NCBI RefSeq assembly: GCF_000003605.2
Contig: NW_003137821.1
Location: 1,154,315-1,182,290, forward strand
DNA from: Saccoglossus kowalevskii
Lineage: Eukaryota > Hemichordata > Enteropneusta > Harrimaniidae
Reading direction: 5' to 3'
DNA length: 27,976 bases
In this document: positions 10,701 to 20,675 of the stretch, one piece after another
How the letters are laid out: each line of letters starts with the position of its first letter
Position numbering within the stretch: position 1 is the stretch's first letter
Notes under the pieces: model-generated
What the model was told of the DNA's origin: nothing
Database searches by the model: none
Seen by the model: the letters and a program-made list of their open reading frames with translations, nothing else
Position numbers and translations under genes: made by a program

Positions 10701-13700
10701 TTTTTTTTATTGACAAATGTCTCACCTTTCTTTTCTTTGGTGCCAAGTGTCAGTACTATACAGCAAACAAGAAATACCAAGTCAGCAGTAAGGGCTGCGA
10801 GTACGTAAGCCAGTTTCTATTAATTCAATACAGATATAACTTTAAAAATTTAAGTTAAAAGCACTCACAATTATCACCATACTTTGATATGAGAAATGTG
10901 ACTTCCAAAAAGTATGTAACACATGTCAGCAACAAATTTGCAATGGATGCATAACATGAGCAACATTGCTTCAAAGGGGTATTATGATGTTTGTATCTAA
11001 TTGATGATAATGAGTACTTGTTTCATATGCTAATGTATGCAAATCTAACTATGGGATTACCATCGGATCTTTTTCCTTGGACTGTTCTGGCATACTTGTG
11101 CTGAGGTCAAATTCTGTGTGATTGAACGTGCTGTTCCCGTGATCCATTATGCTGGTAAAATTGTCGGGTAAAGTCATGTCTAGGTTGGCACAAGGATTCT
11201 TTCTACCTCCCTGCTTCATGCCAAATGTCAGAAATTGCGCTTGTATGACGACCCCGAGTAAAGCCCCAAACACCTCGAATGTCATTCCTAAAATATAATA
11301 AATAGTTCGATTAGATCAAACCCAATCACAATATTACGTTTCTAATATTGTTGAATGGTACTACATTTTTTGTGACAAAATATTTAGGCAAAGACGTGTC
11401 TTGTTTAATGTAAATTAAAAAGGAAAGATGTTGCACATGCATTTTTGACATATCTTATATTTTAAAGCATATATCAGACAATATTTCGTTTCGCACTGTG
11501 TGTAATTATTTAAATATTAACTTATTTAATCATCTATTCACGTTTTCTTCATGAAAACATAAATGGCAATATAGCAAATCCAAGTACATTATAAACGGTG
11601 TCCATTTTAAAATTCATCCATAGGTAATATTTAAGACACTATATTTATACTCCCACATTCATTTCACCTTGTGAAGTAATAACACACTGTGATATATCTT
11701 TGTCATTAAAATGTAATAAAAATAATTAACTCTCTTTTACACATCAACTATTTCCAAGTTTGTACGGCGTCCTCTATAATTTTATTTCATTTTCGTCATC
11801 CATGTAACATAAAATATAATATATATATATATATATGTATGATATTATTTTTTCGGGCAGCGTTCTATTTAAGTGTTTTATTGTGCTCCACAAATATTGA
11901 CAGCTTTCAATCCCACTCATATTATATATGTATAGCTACCTTAATTAGAAATCGAAGACACCCACCTGCCTAATATTGTTAGTAATCCAAAAAAAACATG
12001 ATTTATCTGGAGTAAACCATAATATATTTTGTACTCACGATAAGCTGTTGCAGAGTCCCTGTCAGCTTGGTTGTTACTAAGATACATTGTCATGGCAGCG
12101 AATGGCAGATGGTAACACTGTGTAGAGAGACCAAGCCATGTTAAATTCCAGGTCACGGCGGTAAGTATTCACTGTGATCATCATCTACCGGTAACTTATT
12201 GTGCACGATTATTTTGAGGCAACGGTCTTTAAATGTATTTTTTTTTAATACGATTTACAGAGCTGCATCAAGCTTGTCTATACGCAGTTTGTCAATTGCC
12301 AGCATCACGTTCATTTTCTCAGTGAAGAATGGACTGACATGTTGACTCAAACATATTGTATAATCCCGAGTTCGCACACATCGCATTGAACAATCATCTG
12401 AACGCAGCTCTCCGATGATTAATGTCCTATTCATATTTGCTTGTATTTTTGCTAGACTATAAAATCATGCAGAAGTGTGCGTATTTACTTACAATGACCT
12501 AAATACTGCTACAAAGGACCACCATCTAATTGCAGGGGATTGTTCTATTAAAGGATTGAGTTTATTCTCTCTCTCTGCGTTTCTGTCGTAATAAACAACC
12601 AGGTTATCCCAAAACGGCATTCAATTTTAAATAAAACGGCTTCTTTATAAGCGATGGCGCACACTACTTTTTTGGATGTGAATCACTCCAGTGACAAAAA
12701 ACTCGTAATTATGGATAGCAAAAAGATGAAGAAATAAATTTAAAAATAATCATGAGCCTTTTTTTTCATATGATTTTCACTGAAATACGTAGTTTTTCAT
12801 CGAAATAATATTGCATTTTTTTAACACTATTTAAAAAAATCATACCACGTATCTTATCAACCAATACATAGACTAATTGCAATAGGCTCCAAGCCTGAAA
12901 AGCTCGGACACGCAGTATGACCAATTTTCTACAAGCTGTCTAAACTGTGAGAATCTGAGATTGGCGGGGAGCCCGTCAAAGATATGGACGCTCCGAAATC
13001 GTGAATCGCCCCGGCGAATCCATCAGCGGATCTCTGTCTGAATCTGTATTTGTGAATCGCCCCTGCGAATCCATCAGCGAATCTCTGTCTGAATCTGTAT
13101 TAATTAATCGCCCGGCGAATCCATCAGCGAATCTCTGTCTGAATCTGTATTTGTGAATCGCCCCTGCGATTCCATCAACGAATCTCCGCCTGAATCTGTA
13201 TTCATGAATCGCCCCGGCGAATCCATCAGCGAATCTCTGTCTGAATCTGTATTCATGAATCGCCCGGCGAATCCATCAGCGAATCACCCCGGTGAATCTG
13301 TATTACATCGTACATGTCGTTCCGGGGAATTACTTCTCAAATACGGTTCGGTTTTGATGTTTTCTTACTTGGATTGGGTTATTTTTTATTTTTTTTTACA
13401 AATGTATGCATTATTAAAGAGCCATGTTTGAGTAACCCCCTCACCTTTGCCAATATTGATTGGGCGCATGCTTTAACAATTACTCTAAATTAAAATACGC
13501 GGCCCCTCAGTAAAATCACGCACGAACCTTTAGTTCGTGACATCGAGCGATTAGGGCAATGGGTTAACCACCTTATCCGCTACACAACAATAACAGTTTT
13601 GGAGTGTTTCGTTTACACTTGTGATAAGACTAAAAGGCCATGTTTAGTCAGCAAACAGATAAATCCATCGTTTAGTTCCCCTCCGATACCCGTTCGAATA

Positions 13701-16700
13701 TTTAACATATTTAAAGGGGCACCTTCCAGTTAAGCCTAGTCTCACAACAAATTTACTTTCTGGATTAAAATGGATAACAACAGTTAGATTAACATTGTAA
13801 ACAACATAAACAATAGTGTCTCATGATTCTTTGGTGCAATCCATGGAATTGAGCGGTTCCCCTTTAAAGTGTAAAATGTCGTCGCGCCGCGTCCTGTTCG
13901 ATATGGGACTCATCGCGACGTACACAACGCGTGTAGATTACATTGTTTGTTTACGTGAAATTCGAGCACGCGCTGCGTAACGACCACCGCCCTTTAACAA
14001 GTTGCCAACTACTATAAGAGAATTAGGGATCACCATTATGATTTTAGACAACAGTCAAAACCAGGCAATACTTCTATGCAAATACCCGTGTTCCACTTTT
14101 CTAGTTCGGCTCGTATCTTATAAACAGGTGTTTCCAATTCTGTCACAATTGATTCTCACATGTTATACTAATAATCTACCGTTTGGGCGAGAAAACGTCA
14201 AAAGTAAAAAAAGAAAGTCCTATTATAAATAAAGACAACGTATTCATATTTTTTTGAAATTACTATTTTGAGCACTAAATGCAAATAAACAAAACAATAC
14301 AGGATATATTGTGTTTTTTTTTTAATTGTTAAAGCGGGAGGGTCGTCACCTGCGCACGCGCGGGAATTGAGTCCCAAGCGACGATAACAACACACGCTAA
14401 GAACGCAAAGGCTCATGGGTAGATGCTTGTTTGTGAACAGTGACACACTATGGCCATCTGACGCATGCGCAGGTCACGACTCCCCCGCTTTAAACTGTTG
14501 ATAACAATAACAAAATCTGGATTGCGTACTTCCCTTTTGAGTGGAAATTGCAAAAAAGGTACATTTTCAAACAAACAATTTTGAACAAACGAGTTTCCGC
14601 TAATGGAAAGAGTGGATAGTCAAAAGCCGCCTTTATTGTTAACATGGATATCGTCCTTAAATGATGTTGTATTAACCTCACTCACTGTATGTTATACAAA
14701 TGTCATAAAATATATATGTTTTGAATTACATACTTACAGTCAAACACGTCTGCATGCAGCACATGATCAGAACGTAGTACACAAGTTTTGCAACGTCACT
14801 AATATCAGGTACATACCATAACAAGAAATAACTGAGCATAGCGAATGGCGTTGACACAACTAACCTATAGGAATAACAATTTGTACTTACATACACATTA
14901 TTAAGGATGATATGTACTTTTTTGAACATTTTTTTTTAATCTGTAGATTTACCTATTCATTTTGTTATAATTCACGGCTTTCTTATAACGGGGACACATA
15001 CAGTACTGTACCAAAATCTAATCTTAAAATGGTCCGACCTAAGCAATTTTTATATTTGCAAACATGTATCCTTTTGAATTCGGTATTTTGTTAAAAGTAT
15101 TAAGTTGATGGTTTTTAAACATATATTTAGAGGCAACATATTTTTAAAGGCAACATAATTTTAAAGGCAACATACTGTAGTATCAGTTATTATAGTTTGC
15201 ATTTTTTTTTCTTTATCGAACATCATTTTACACAACTTTTACACAAGTTTGAAAAACACAATACCAAAAATACTACAATATCAAAAATGCTAATGTGGGT
15301 GGGTTGGACACGAACAAAATTCAGACTGGGTGCAAAGGGGAGGTGGGGAAATAGAAAGATAGATGGGGACAAGGATTCAATGAAAGACAGACAGGCATGG
15401 GAAAATAGAGAAAAGGTAAGGGAAGGGATGTAGGAAGTAGAGAAAAAGAGATACAGAAAAAGAAAAAAGAGCGACGAGGAGAGAAGATAGAATGCGAAGA
15501 ATTGAAGGGAGAAAGAGTCGATATGCAATACTGTGCACTTTTGAGTCGAATTGTATCTGAACATGTTTAATGTTGTGCAAACTGAACAGCGCCCTCTAGT
15601 TACATATAGAAACTGTTATGTTATGATGATCGTTAAAATAAAAATAAAACCACGAAATTGGTACATTATAATGTGTCTAGTTATCACTTTGTCCCACCCG
15701 GCAACTCTTTCATAGAGACACATATTTCGATGAAAGAAACTGTAATCTATTCTTAATGTCTTTGTGATTTAGTATATATCCACTCTCTTAACATTTTAAC
15801 AGTAAAAAAGAAAACTTGCCATGGTTTAATTTTTCCAAATCTTGAGTCAAGTTTGTCAATTAAAATACCAACGGTGGGGTCTGTGATTGCATCCCATACA
15901 CTTTTAAATAAGACAACGACACTTGCATATCCTGGCCGTATCTGAAAGCAGAAACCATACACCAACAAACCACGAAAACCATATTATTCATGCTATTCAT
16001 ATATTAATTAAGAACTGATTCAAATTACGTATCATGTGTCTGAGAACAATAAACCAAGATTAATTGAAATGAAACAAATACATATTAATAACCTGTACTT
16101 ATTTAGAATAAAATCTTCCATGTCGCGATCAGAAGGAAATAAATAAATTACTTGTCAATTGCCCAGTTGTTTAGCTTTGGAATTGTATTTCACATTTTGC
16201 ATGACTGTATTTAAAGCGGGAGGGTCGTCANNNNNNNNNNNNNNNNNNNNNNNNNNNNNNNNNNNNNNNNNNNNNNNNNNNNNNNNNNNNNNNNNNNNNN
16301 NNNNNNNNNNNNNNNNNNNNNNNNNNNNNNNNNNNNNNNNNNNNNNNNNNNNNNNNNNNNNNNNNNNNNNNNNNNNNNNNNNNNNNNNNNNNNNNNNNNN
16401 NNNNNNNNNNNNNNNNNNNNNNNNNNNNNNNNNNNNNNNNNNNNNNNNNNNNNNNNNNNNNNNNNNNNNNNNNNNNNNNNNNNNNNNNNNNNNNNNNNNC
16501 GAGCAACGTTTTCATGAAACGAGAGTACGAGCGGTTCATAGTCCTTACCCCGGCGACCTCCAGTAAAAAGATGGATATGTAGAACGAAATGACGTTATTA
16601 CACATCAGAAATGGAATCCCACCAATAGCATAGCATAGCTTTGAGCGTCTGCTCAGTCTCTCAGTAGTGGTAGTCGTAGTCACAACAGTCTCAATAAGAG

Positions 16701-17966
16701 GTTCTGTCTGTTGATATGAATAAGGTACAGAACACGTGTATTTAAATTACAAACGTATCAATGTATTTAATTTACTAAAACTGTTTATACACCAGTTTTA
16801 ATTTGAGCGTTCGTTTTTCGTTGAATAATCTTGAGCATCAAATTGTTAATAAAGAAATAAGAGTCTGTTGTCTTTGAAGTGCATTTGACTGTTCTATTAG
16901 CAAAGATTTAATGACAAGTGGTGATTCAGAATTAGAAACACTTATGAAAAATATGATACTGTATCGACAAGACACCAAAGCACTTTTTACAGTGTGTATC
17001 ACAACTAACTAATTAACCAGCTGACTGTTGTTGTGTGTGTTTTCTATTGTCTAATGCTGAACTTGTATGTTTACGTCTACACACAGAATTGGGTTAGCAT
17101 CTCCGTTGTGTTTATGTTACTGTAATCTACTCGGTCCGTTAGTTTAGTTAACCTTGAGTTTATCATATGGTCATGTATAAACACATTAGTTTTTAAAACG
17201 TGAGTTCAAGGTAAAAAATGTATTAATATAATTCATAAAATGATGTTATATCAAAGTTAGAAGACAACAAATAATAACTCATTGAGCCCGAATTTGATGA
17301 CTCAAACAATAATATTATAATGCATTTGTTTATATATATATATATATATATGTTAGAATTAATTTCAAACCAAATCGAAGTCAGGAATCACAATCCTGTC
17401 GTGCAAGTGAAATATCAGGAACATAAGTGGAATAAACGACGGAAAACATTGCGAAAAATTGACAAGTCAGTCAGCGTATCAGTAAATGATTATGGCTGGT
17501 TGGGAGATTGAATTCTGAAGTAATGCGAAATATGAAAAATATTTTAATCTAATCCATGCAATAACTTCTACTCCAAACACAAGTGACGCCATATTATTAA
17601 ATATCTGTTCTCGTGCAGGCATGCAAGATTCCAATCCGACATGACCCTGCCATCTGATAACCAGCCAGTCGTCATTTGATTAAACAGGTACAGACGTCCG
17701 CACCGCAACATTATTTAATTGTGTAAGTAACGTAATTAATTAGTAATGAGCAGTCTATCCAACCAATCAATCAATGAGTTTGATGACAGCCCGCATGTTG
17801 GCTTAACGAGATATTACCGATGGCAATATTGGGTTGAAAACAAGACATTCTCGCCACTTGTTGGAGTGATTCGTTTAATCTTGATCATACCCACCTTAAC
17901 CGCAATGTCATTGCGTTTATCCTCACAGGCATTGAAGAACTCATCATCAGAATACACCGTCGTCAT
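7760..17966 (-). CDS. MFSD2A: MFSD2A-like sodium-dependent lysophosphatidylcholine symporter, copy B, 14 coding exons
   Basis: Spliced model, in transcript order: 17966-17895, 16707-16549, 15941-15820, 14864-14738, 12117-12039, 11287-11061, 10816-10726, 10418-10297, 10008-9928, 9499-9416, 9307-9195, 9102-8965, 8761-8585, 7916-7760. These join in frame to 582 residues plus TAA (human MFSD2A has 543). The family imports lysophosphatidylcholine bearing long-chain fatty acids, such as DHA, with sodium. Visible landmarks are CYAIGGIP in TM1, WDAITDP with the sodium-site aspartates D94 and D98, [13 protein letters not shown] and RDSATAYR (TM4-5), the extracellular loop Cys219 with sequons N229, N238 and N242, [25 protein letters not shown] with Lys457 (equivalent to the headgroup lysine K436 of human), and Cys481, the expected disulfide partner of Cys219. 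There are 12 membrane segments and the protein ends LSNL. All introns are GT-AG except intron 3 (GC-AG). No frameshift or early stop was seen. Intron 2 contains the assembly gap. The head-to-tail paralog lies upstream. Confidence 0.9.
8030..8250 (+). repeat. Purine-rich tract in intron 13 of copy B
   Basis: The + strand is strongly purine-biased here (AAGGAGAAATAAACGG, GAAGAAAGGATGGAGAGAT), so the sense strand of the gene is pyrimidine-rich. The open frames across it are a low-complexity effect, not genes. Confidence 0.6.
13001..13306. repeat. 51-bp minisatellite, about six copies
   Basis: GTGAATCGCC-type starts occur at 13001, 13052, 13103, 13153, 13204 and 13255, so the period is 51 bp with one 50-bp unit. 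Each unit reads approximately GAATCGCCCCGGCGAATCC, then ATCAGCGAATCTCTGTCTG, then AATCTGTATT. The unit length is divisible by three, so a reading frame stays open through parts of it, but it lies inside an intron of a gene on the other strand. Confidence 0.95.
13711..13867. mobile_element. TTAA-flanked short element with AAGGGG ends
   Basis: Starts TTAAAGGGGCACCTTCCAG and ends GAGCGGTTCCCCTTTAA. The outermost ~12 bp are inverted copies (TTAAAGGGG[C/A]ACC). TTAA lies at both edges. The right TTAA (13864-13867) is also the left edge of the next element. Confidence 0.6.
13864..13997. mobile_element. TTAA-flanked 134-bp element with GGTCGT-type ends
   Basis: Starts TTAAAGTGTAAAATGTCGTC then GCGCCGCG, and ends CGCGCTGCGTAACGACCACC then GCCCTTTAA. 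Inverted and compared, the ends agree in TTAAAG, in GTCGT and in the GC-rich block, with mismatches between. The right end belongs to the AGGGCGGTGGTCGT family seen at 1969, 14329, 21894 and 26808. Confidence 0.6.
14329..14493. mobile_element. Complete 165-bp TTAA MITE (piggyBac-like target)
   Basis: TTAA (14329-14332) then AGCGGGAGGGTCGTCACCTG, GCGCACGCG... at the left. At the right the complement reads AGCGGGGGAGTCGTGACCTG, GCGCATGCG... up to TTAA (14490-14493). The ~28-bp inverted ends match at nearly all positions and are bounded by a TTAA duplication, the hallmark of piggyBac-type insertion. No ORF is present, so it is non-autonomous. Confidence 0.85.
14865..15819. other. Intron 3 of copy B, with short repeats
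   Basis: This 955-bp GC-AG intron contains three copies of a ~17-bp unit TTTTAAAGGCAACATA (about 15128-15177) and a strongly purine-rich stretch on the + strand (about 15335-15525). No exon-like ORF was seen. Confidence 0.7.
15812..15820 (-). other. GC splice donor of intron 3, copy B
   Basis: Exon 3 ends CCA TG and the intron starts GCAAGT (15819-15814), the best context for a GC donor. Exon 4 begins with G after TATAG, completing TGG (Trp118) and giving PW-LVVSTP, which aligns with PW-IIFSTP of human MFSD2A. Using the next GT, four bases on, leaves exon 4 out of frame. Confidence 0.85.
16211..16230. mobile_element. Left end of a TTAA element, cut by the assembly gap
   Basis: TTAAAGCGGGAGGGTCGTCA matches the left end of the complete element at 14329-14493 over its full 20 bases and runs straight into the N run. 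The right end would lie inside the gap; none is seen after it. It lies in intron 2 of copy B. Confidence 0.8.
16231..16499. other. Assembly gap (269 N)
   Basis: An unsequenced stretch inside intron 2 of MFSD2-like copy B, between exon 3 (15941) and exon 2 (16549). Any translation crossing it is meaningless. Confidence 1.
17330..17351. repeat. (TA)n microsatellite
   Basis: A 22-bp uninterrupted TA run in intron 1 of copy B. Confidence 0.95.
17895..17966 (-). CDS. MFSD2A: First coding exon of MFSD2-like copy B
   Basis: ATG at 17966 in good context (AAAATGA, A at -3) begins 24 codons starting [11 protein letters not shown] and ending NDIAVK. They stop at a phase-0 donor AAG|GTGGGT. Exon 2 starts in phase 0 behind a CAG acceptor, so the two join in frame. 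The acidic, hydrophilic peptide suits the cytosolic N-tail of an MFS transporter. Being short, it can only be recognised by its fit to exon 2. The 1.19-kb intron 1 is larger than most others in the gene. I found no equivalent exon upstream of copy A. Confidence 0.7.
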
Positions 17967-18964
17967 TTTGGCGAGCTGCGCATTGCCCTCTCACCTAAAT
18001 ACAAATATCAGATTTGACCGTTTTTCATCAGATATGGTTGTACCATTGTTATCTGTAGGGTGAGTAGGTTGATTATATTTACTTTGATATTATTTTGACC
18101 TTGAAATGGAATGTCGGATGAACGCTTATGCGGTATATCCTAAACCATGTCAGCTTTGAAGTAAATCAAACTCACTGATGGGTTTCCAAGTTGAGCGATG
18201 TCCCGGATGCGATGGAATAGATTATAAATAATATTGGTAAAATACAACAAAAGAAACCTGACTATCAATTAAAAAGAATTCTGTGAATTTAAGAGGAGTG
18301 TCAAATGATAAATTAAACCTAGCCTTCGTCTCAAAATCCCCAAATCGTTTGAACTGCTAGAAACGTATTACAGTTGTGTTTAATTTAACTAACGCGGCAT
18401 GTCTGCCCATGCTGTGGTGATAAGAACATGTTTACTGACTTTTTAACGATAATAAGCGTTTTGTCATGAGCAACGTGGTTTATAGGTATGTTGTTCTGGC
18501 GCGGCTCGTTGGGGTGAAGGAGAAGACTAGTGATTGATTACACAACCGTTTACAATATGTCAATCATCGGAGTGACCGACTGTGTTCATTGAGAAGAACG
18601 TGCACACGAAGAGCTTTTTCGGGAAGATTATTAACGAGTAATGTTTAGCCCTAACATTTTCACTAATTGCATATCTAAGCTGTGCTGGCGTACAAGCTTT
18701 GCTATACTGAGATGTGCCAGTAAAGGGCACGTCACATCACTAAATATCGATCGTTGAAGATAAGAATGATAGGAAAGATACTTGCGTAGACAGGCATGTT
18801 TGCATTGAATTTGGGGTTGCATTTACGGTTATCAATACACAACACACACTACATCAATGATGTTTAATATATTCAGCAGGTTACATACAAATGCAATGTA
18901 AAATTTCAGATTTCTATTTATGCCTGGACTATAACCTTACTAATAAGTATAAATGAATAGAAGA

Positions 18965-18974
18965 TTTATTTATT
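18965..18974 (-). terminator. Candidate polyadenylation signals of copy A
   Basis: Two overlapping AATAAA hexamers on the minus strand (TTTATTTATT on +), about 235-245 bp past the copy A stop. The distance is typical of an animal 3'UTR; there is no direct evidence of use. Confidence 0.45.
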
Positions 18975-19207
18975 TTCAAAATACCAATAAATTATCAATC
19001 TTATTTTAGTCTCTATGATCACGTGATATTACGAGTATTGAATATTGATTTTGAATATTGTTATAATAAAATCGTATATAATACACTTCATGTGTGAAAT
19101 AGTGTCCACTTGAAATCCAATATATATTTACACAGTAACTCGGAATGTAAGTCTATAAAATTCACTTGGTTTAATTCCTCAGTACACTTCATTCTTGGTC
19201 TCGTACT

Positions 19208-20626
19208 TCACAGACTGGATAATACCTCTACAGATCCATTTGAGTAGTAACTTTGCCGGAATAAATAAAATGAGTATTCATTGTCATCCCCCACTGACAA
19301 TTTCTCCTCATCAAGCATAGGTGTTTGAGATTGAGTCGACCTGTTTCTTTCCCTAAAATTAAACCAAGAATTGTAAATTCAAAAAGGAAAGTTTCAACCA
19401 AAGTGTGATGAAAATGTTTTGAGTCACAATATACATCTGTAATCTGTTTTGCAATTGTTTGAAAACTGGTCACCTGGAATGTTAGCGTTCCAGATTGCTG
19501 GAAAAATAAACCATGTTGATTGAATTACGGAGTATGTTTTGTTTCATTACGTCAACAAGTTGTAGCCTCGTTCGCAGATCCACCAGCGAGCATAATTTTA
19601 CTGAGGTCAGCCAAGCTGATTATTTGAATGACTACTATTATGGCGAAATAAACTAATAATAGTTTGGATTTGATGACGTAATTAGACAATATACCACCAA
19701 ATAAATAATATATCCTCACAGTTAAAAGTCGACTCACCTAATTTTTTGTAGCTGGGATCTGGTTTCTGCTCTCGATTTTTCGGTTATTGGGTAGCGCCAT
19801 AAACAAAATAGACCCAATACCAGAAATACTGTTGGCGGTGCTGATACAAGTACTCTTAATGTCACACCTACTGCACGCGGCTGTACACAAGCACCGGCTT
19901 CATATCCAGTGAACCTGAAACAAATATAGAGTATGTCTAATGACTGACATTTTGGTATCAGATTTATTACACGAGTATAGTAATAGTAATTTTTACCATT
20001 ATCACAAGTCTAAAAAGTAGAATGAAATGGGTGAAACCTACTCTAAGGCGAGCGTTGACATACCACGAACCTGTCCAATGACAAACGTCGTAAAAAAGTA
20101 AAATTAAATGGGTAAAACCTACTCCAAGGCGAGCGTTGACATGCCTAGAGCCATTCCTACGGCAAACTTAGTGAAGAACACATAAAAGGAATAAAATAGT
20201 CCTTCCTTTCGCATCCCTGTTTTTATGGTGAAATCATCTATGACGTCAGGAATCATTGACCTAAAATGAGAACATTATTTTGTTTTATTAATTGAAATAA
20301 GATCAATTGATTGATTGGTTTATTTGTTTGTTTGTTTGTAAAATGTATTAAACAAAACAAGCTATAGCCTTGAAATAACAACTTAACATAATGACAACGT
20401 GAAGAAAATAGGAAAATTAAACAAAAAACAGTAGGATTCTAAGGTTGCTTATACTCCAAGTATACTAAACGGTACCAAACGCCTTCTTTAGATCTAAGAA
20501 CACAACACCTGCGAAGCGTTCATTGTTCATACACATACTCAGTCACATCCCATAATGCATTGCTCGTAGAATGATAACTAGAATGATATGCATATAGCTG
20601 CTTGTAAATAAACTTGATTGATTGAA

Positions 20627-20675
<49 letters not shown>

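Larger units (their letters stand above)
12118..14737. other. Long intron 4 of copy B (2.6 kb), rich in repeats
   Basis: This intron between exons 4 and 5 of copy B holds the 51-bp minisatellite (13001-13306) and three TTAA-flanked elements (13711-13867, 13864-13997, 14329-14493). The matching intron of copy A (24587-24938) is only 352 bp, so nearly all the extra length is inserted repeat DNA. No further exon was seen. Confidence 0.8.
16708..19207. other. Intron 1 and upstream region of copy B, and 3' flank of copy A
   Basis: The 2.5 kb between exon 2 of copy B and the stop of copy A holds exon 1 of copy B (17895-17966), a (TA)n tract at 17330-17351 and the presumed promoter and 5'UTR of copy B (above 17967, not defined). 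Near 18965 lies a likely polyadenylation signal of copy A. Nothing else is recognised. Confidence 0.6.

Noticed and set aside
13153-13431. 92-codon ORF with repeated MNRPGES-like units
   Set aside because: Produced by the 51-bp minisatellite, which stays in frame; it is inside an intron on the other strand and shows no protein features beyond the repeat.
15223-15564. 113-codon hydrophobic minus-strand ORF (Phe/Leu/Ser-rich)
   Set aside because: It is the complement of a purine-rich low-complexity tract in intron 3 of copy B, with no homology seen.
17746-18063. 105-codon + strand ORF
   Set aside because: The minus strand here carries exon 1 of copy B with good splice context; the + frame has no recognisable domain and looks like chance.
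19228-19473. 81-codon minus-strand frame over exon 14 of copy A
   Set aside because: Wrong frame: the spliced frame gives the tail ending LSSL, which matches copy B; this frame does not continue exon 13.
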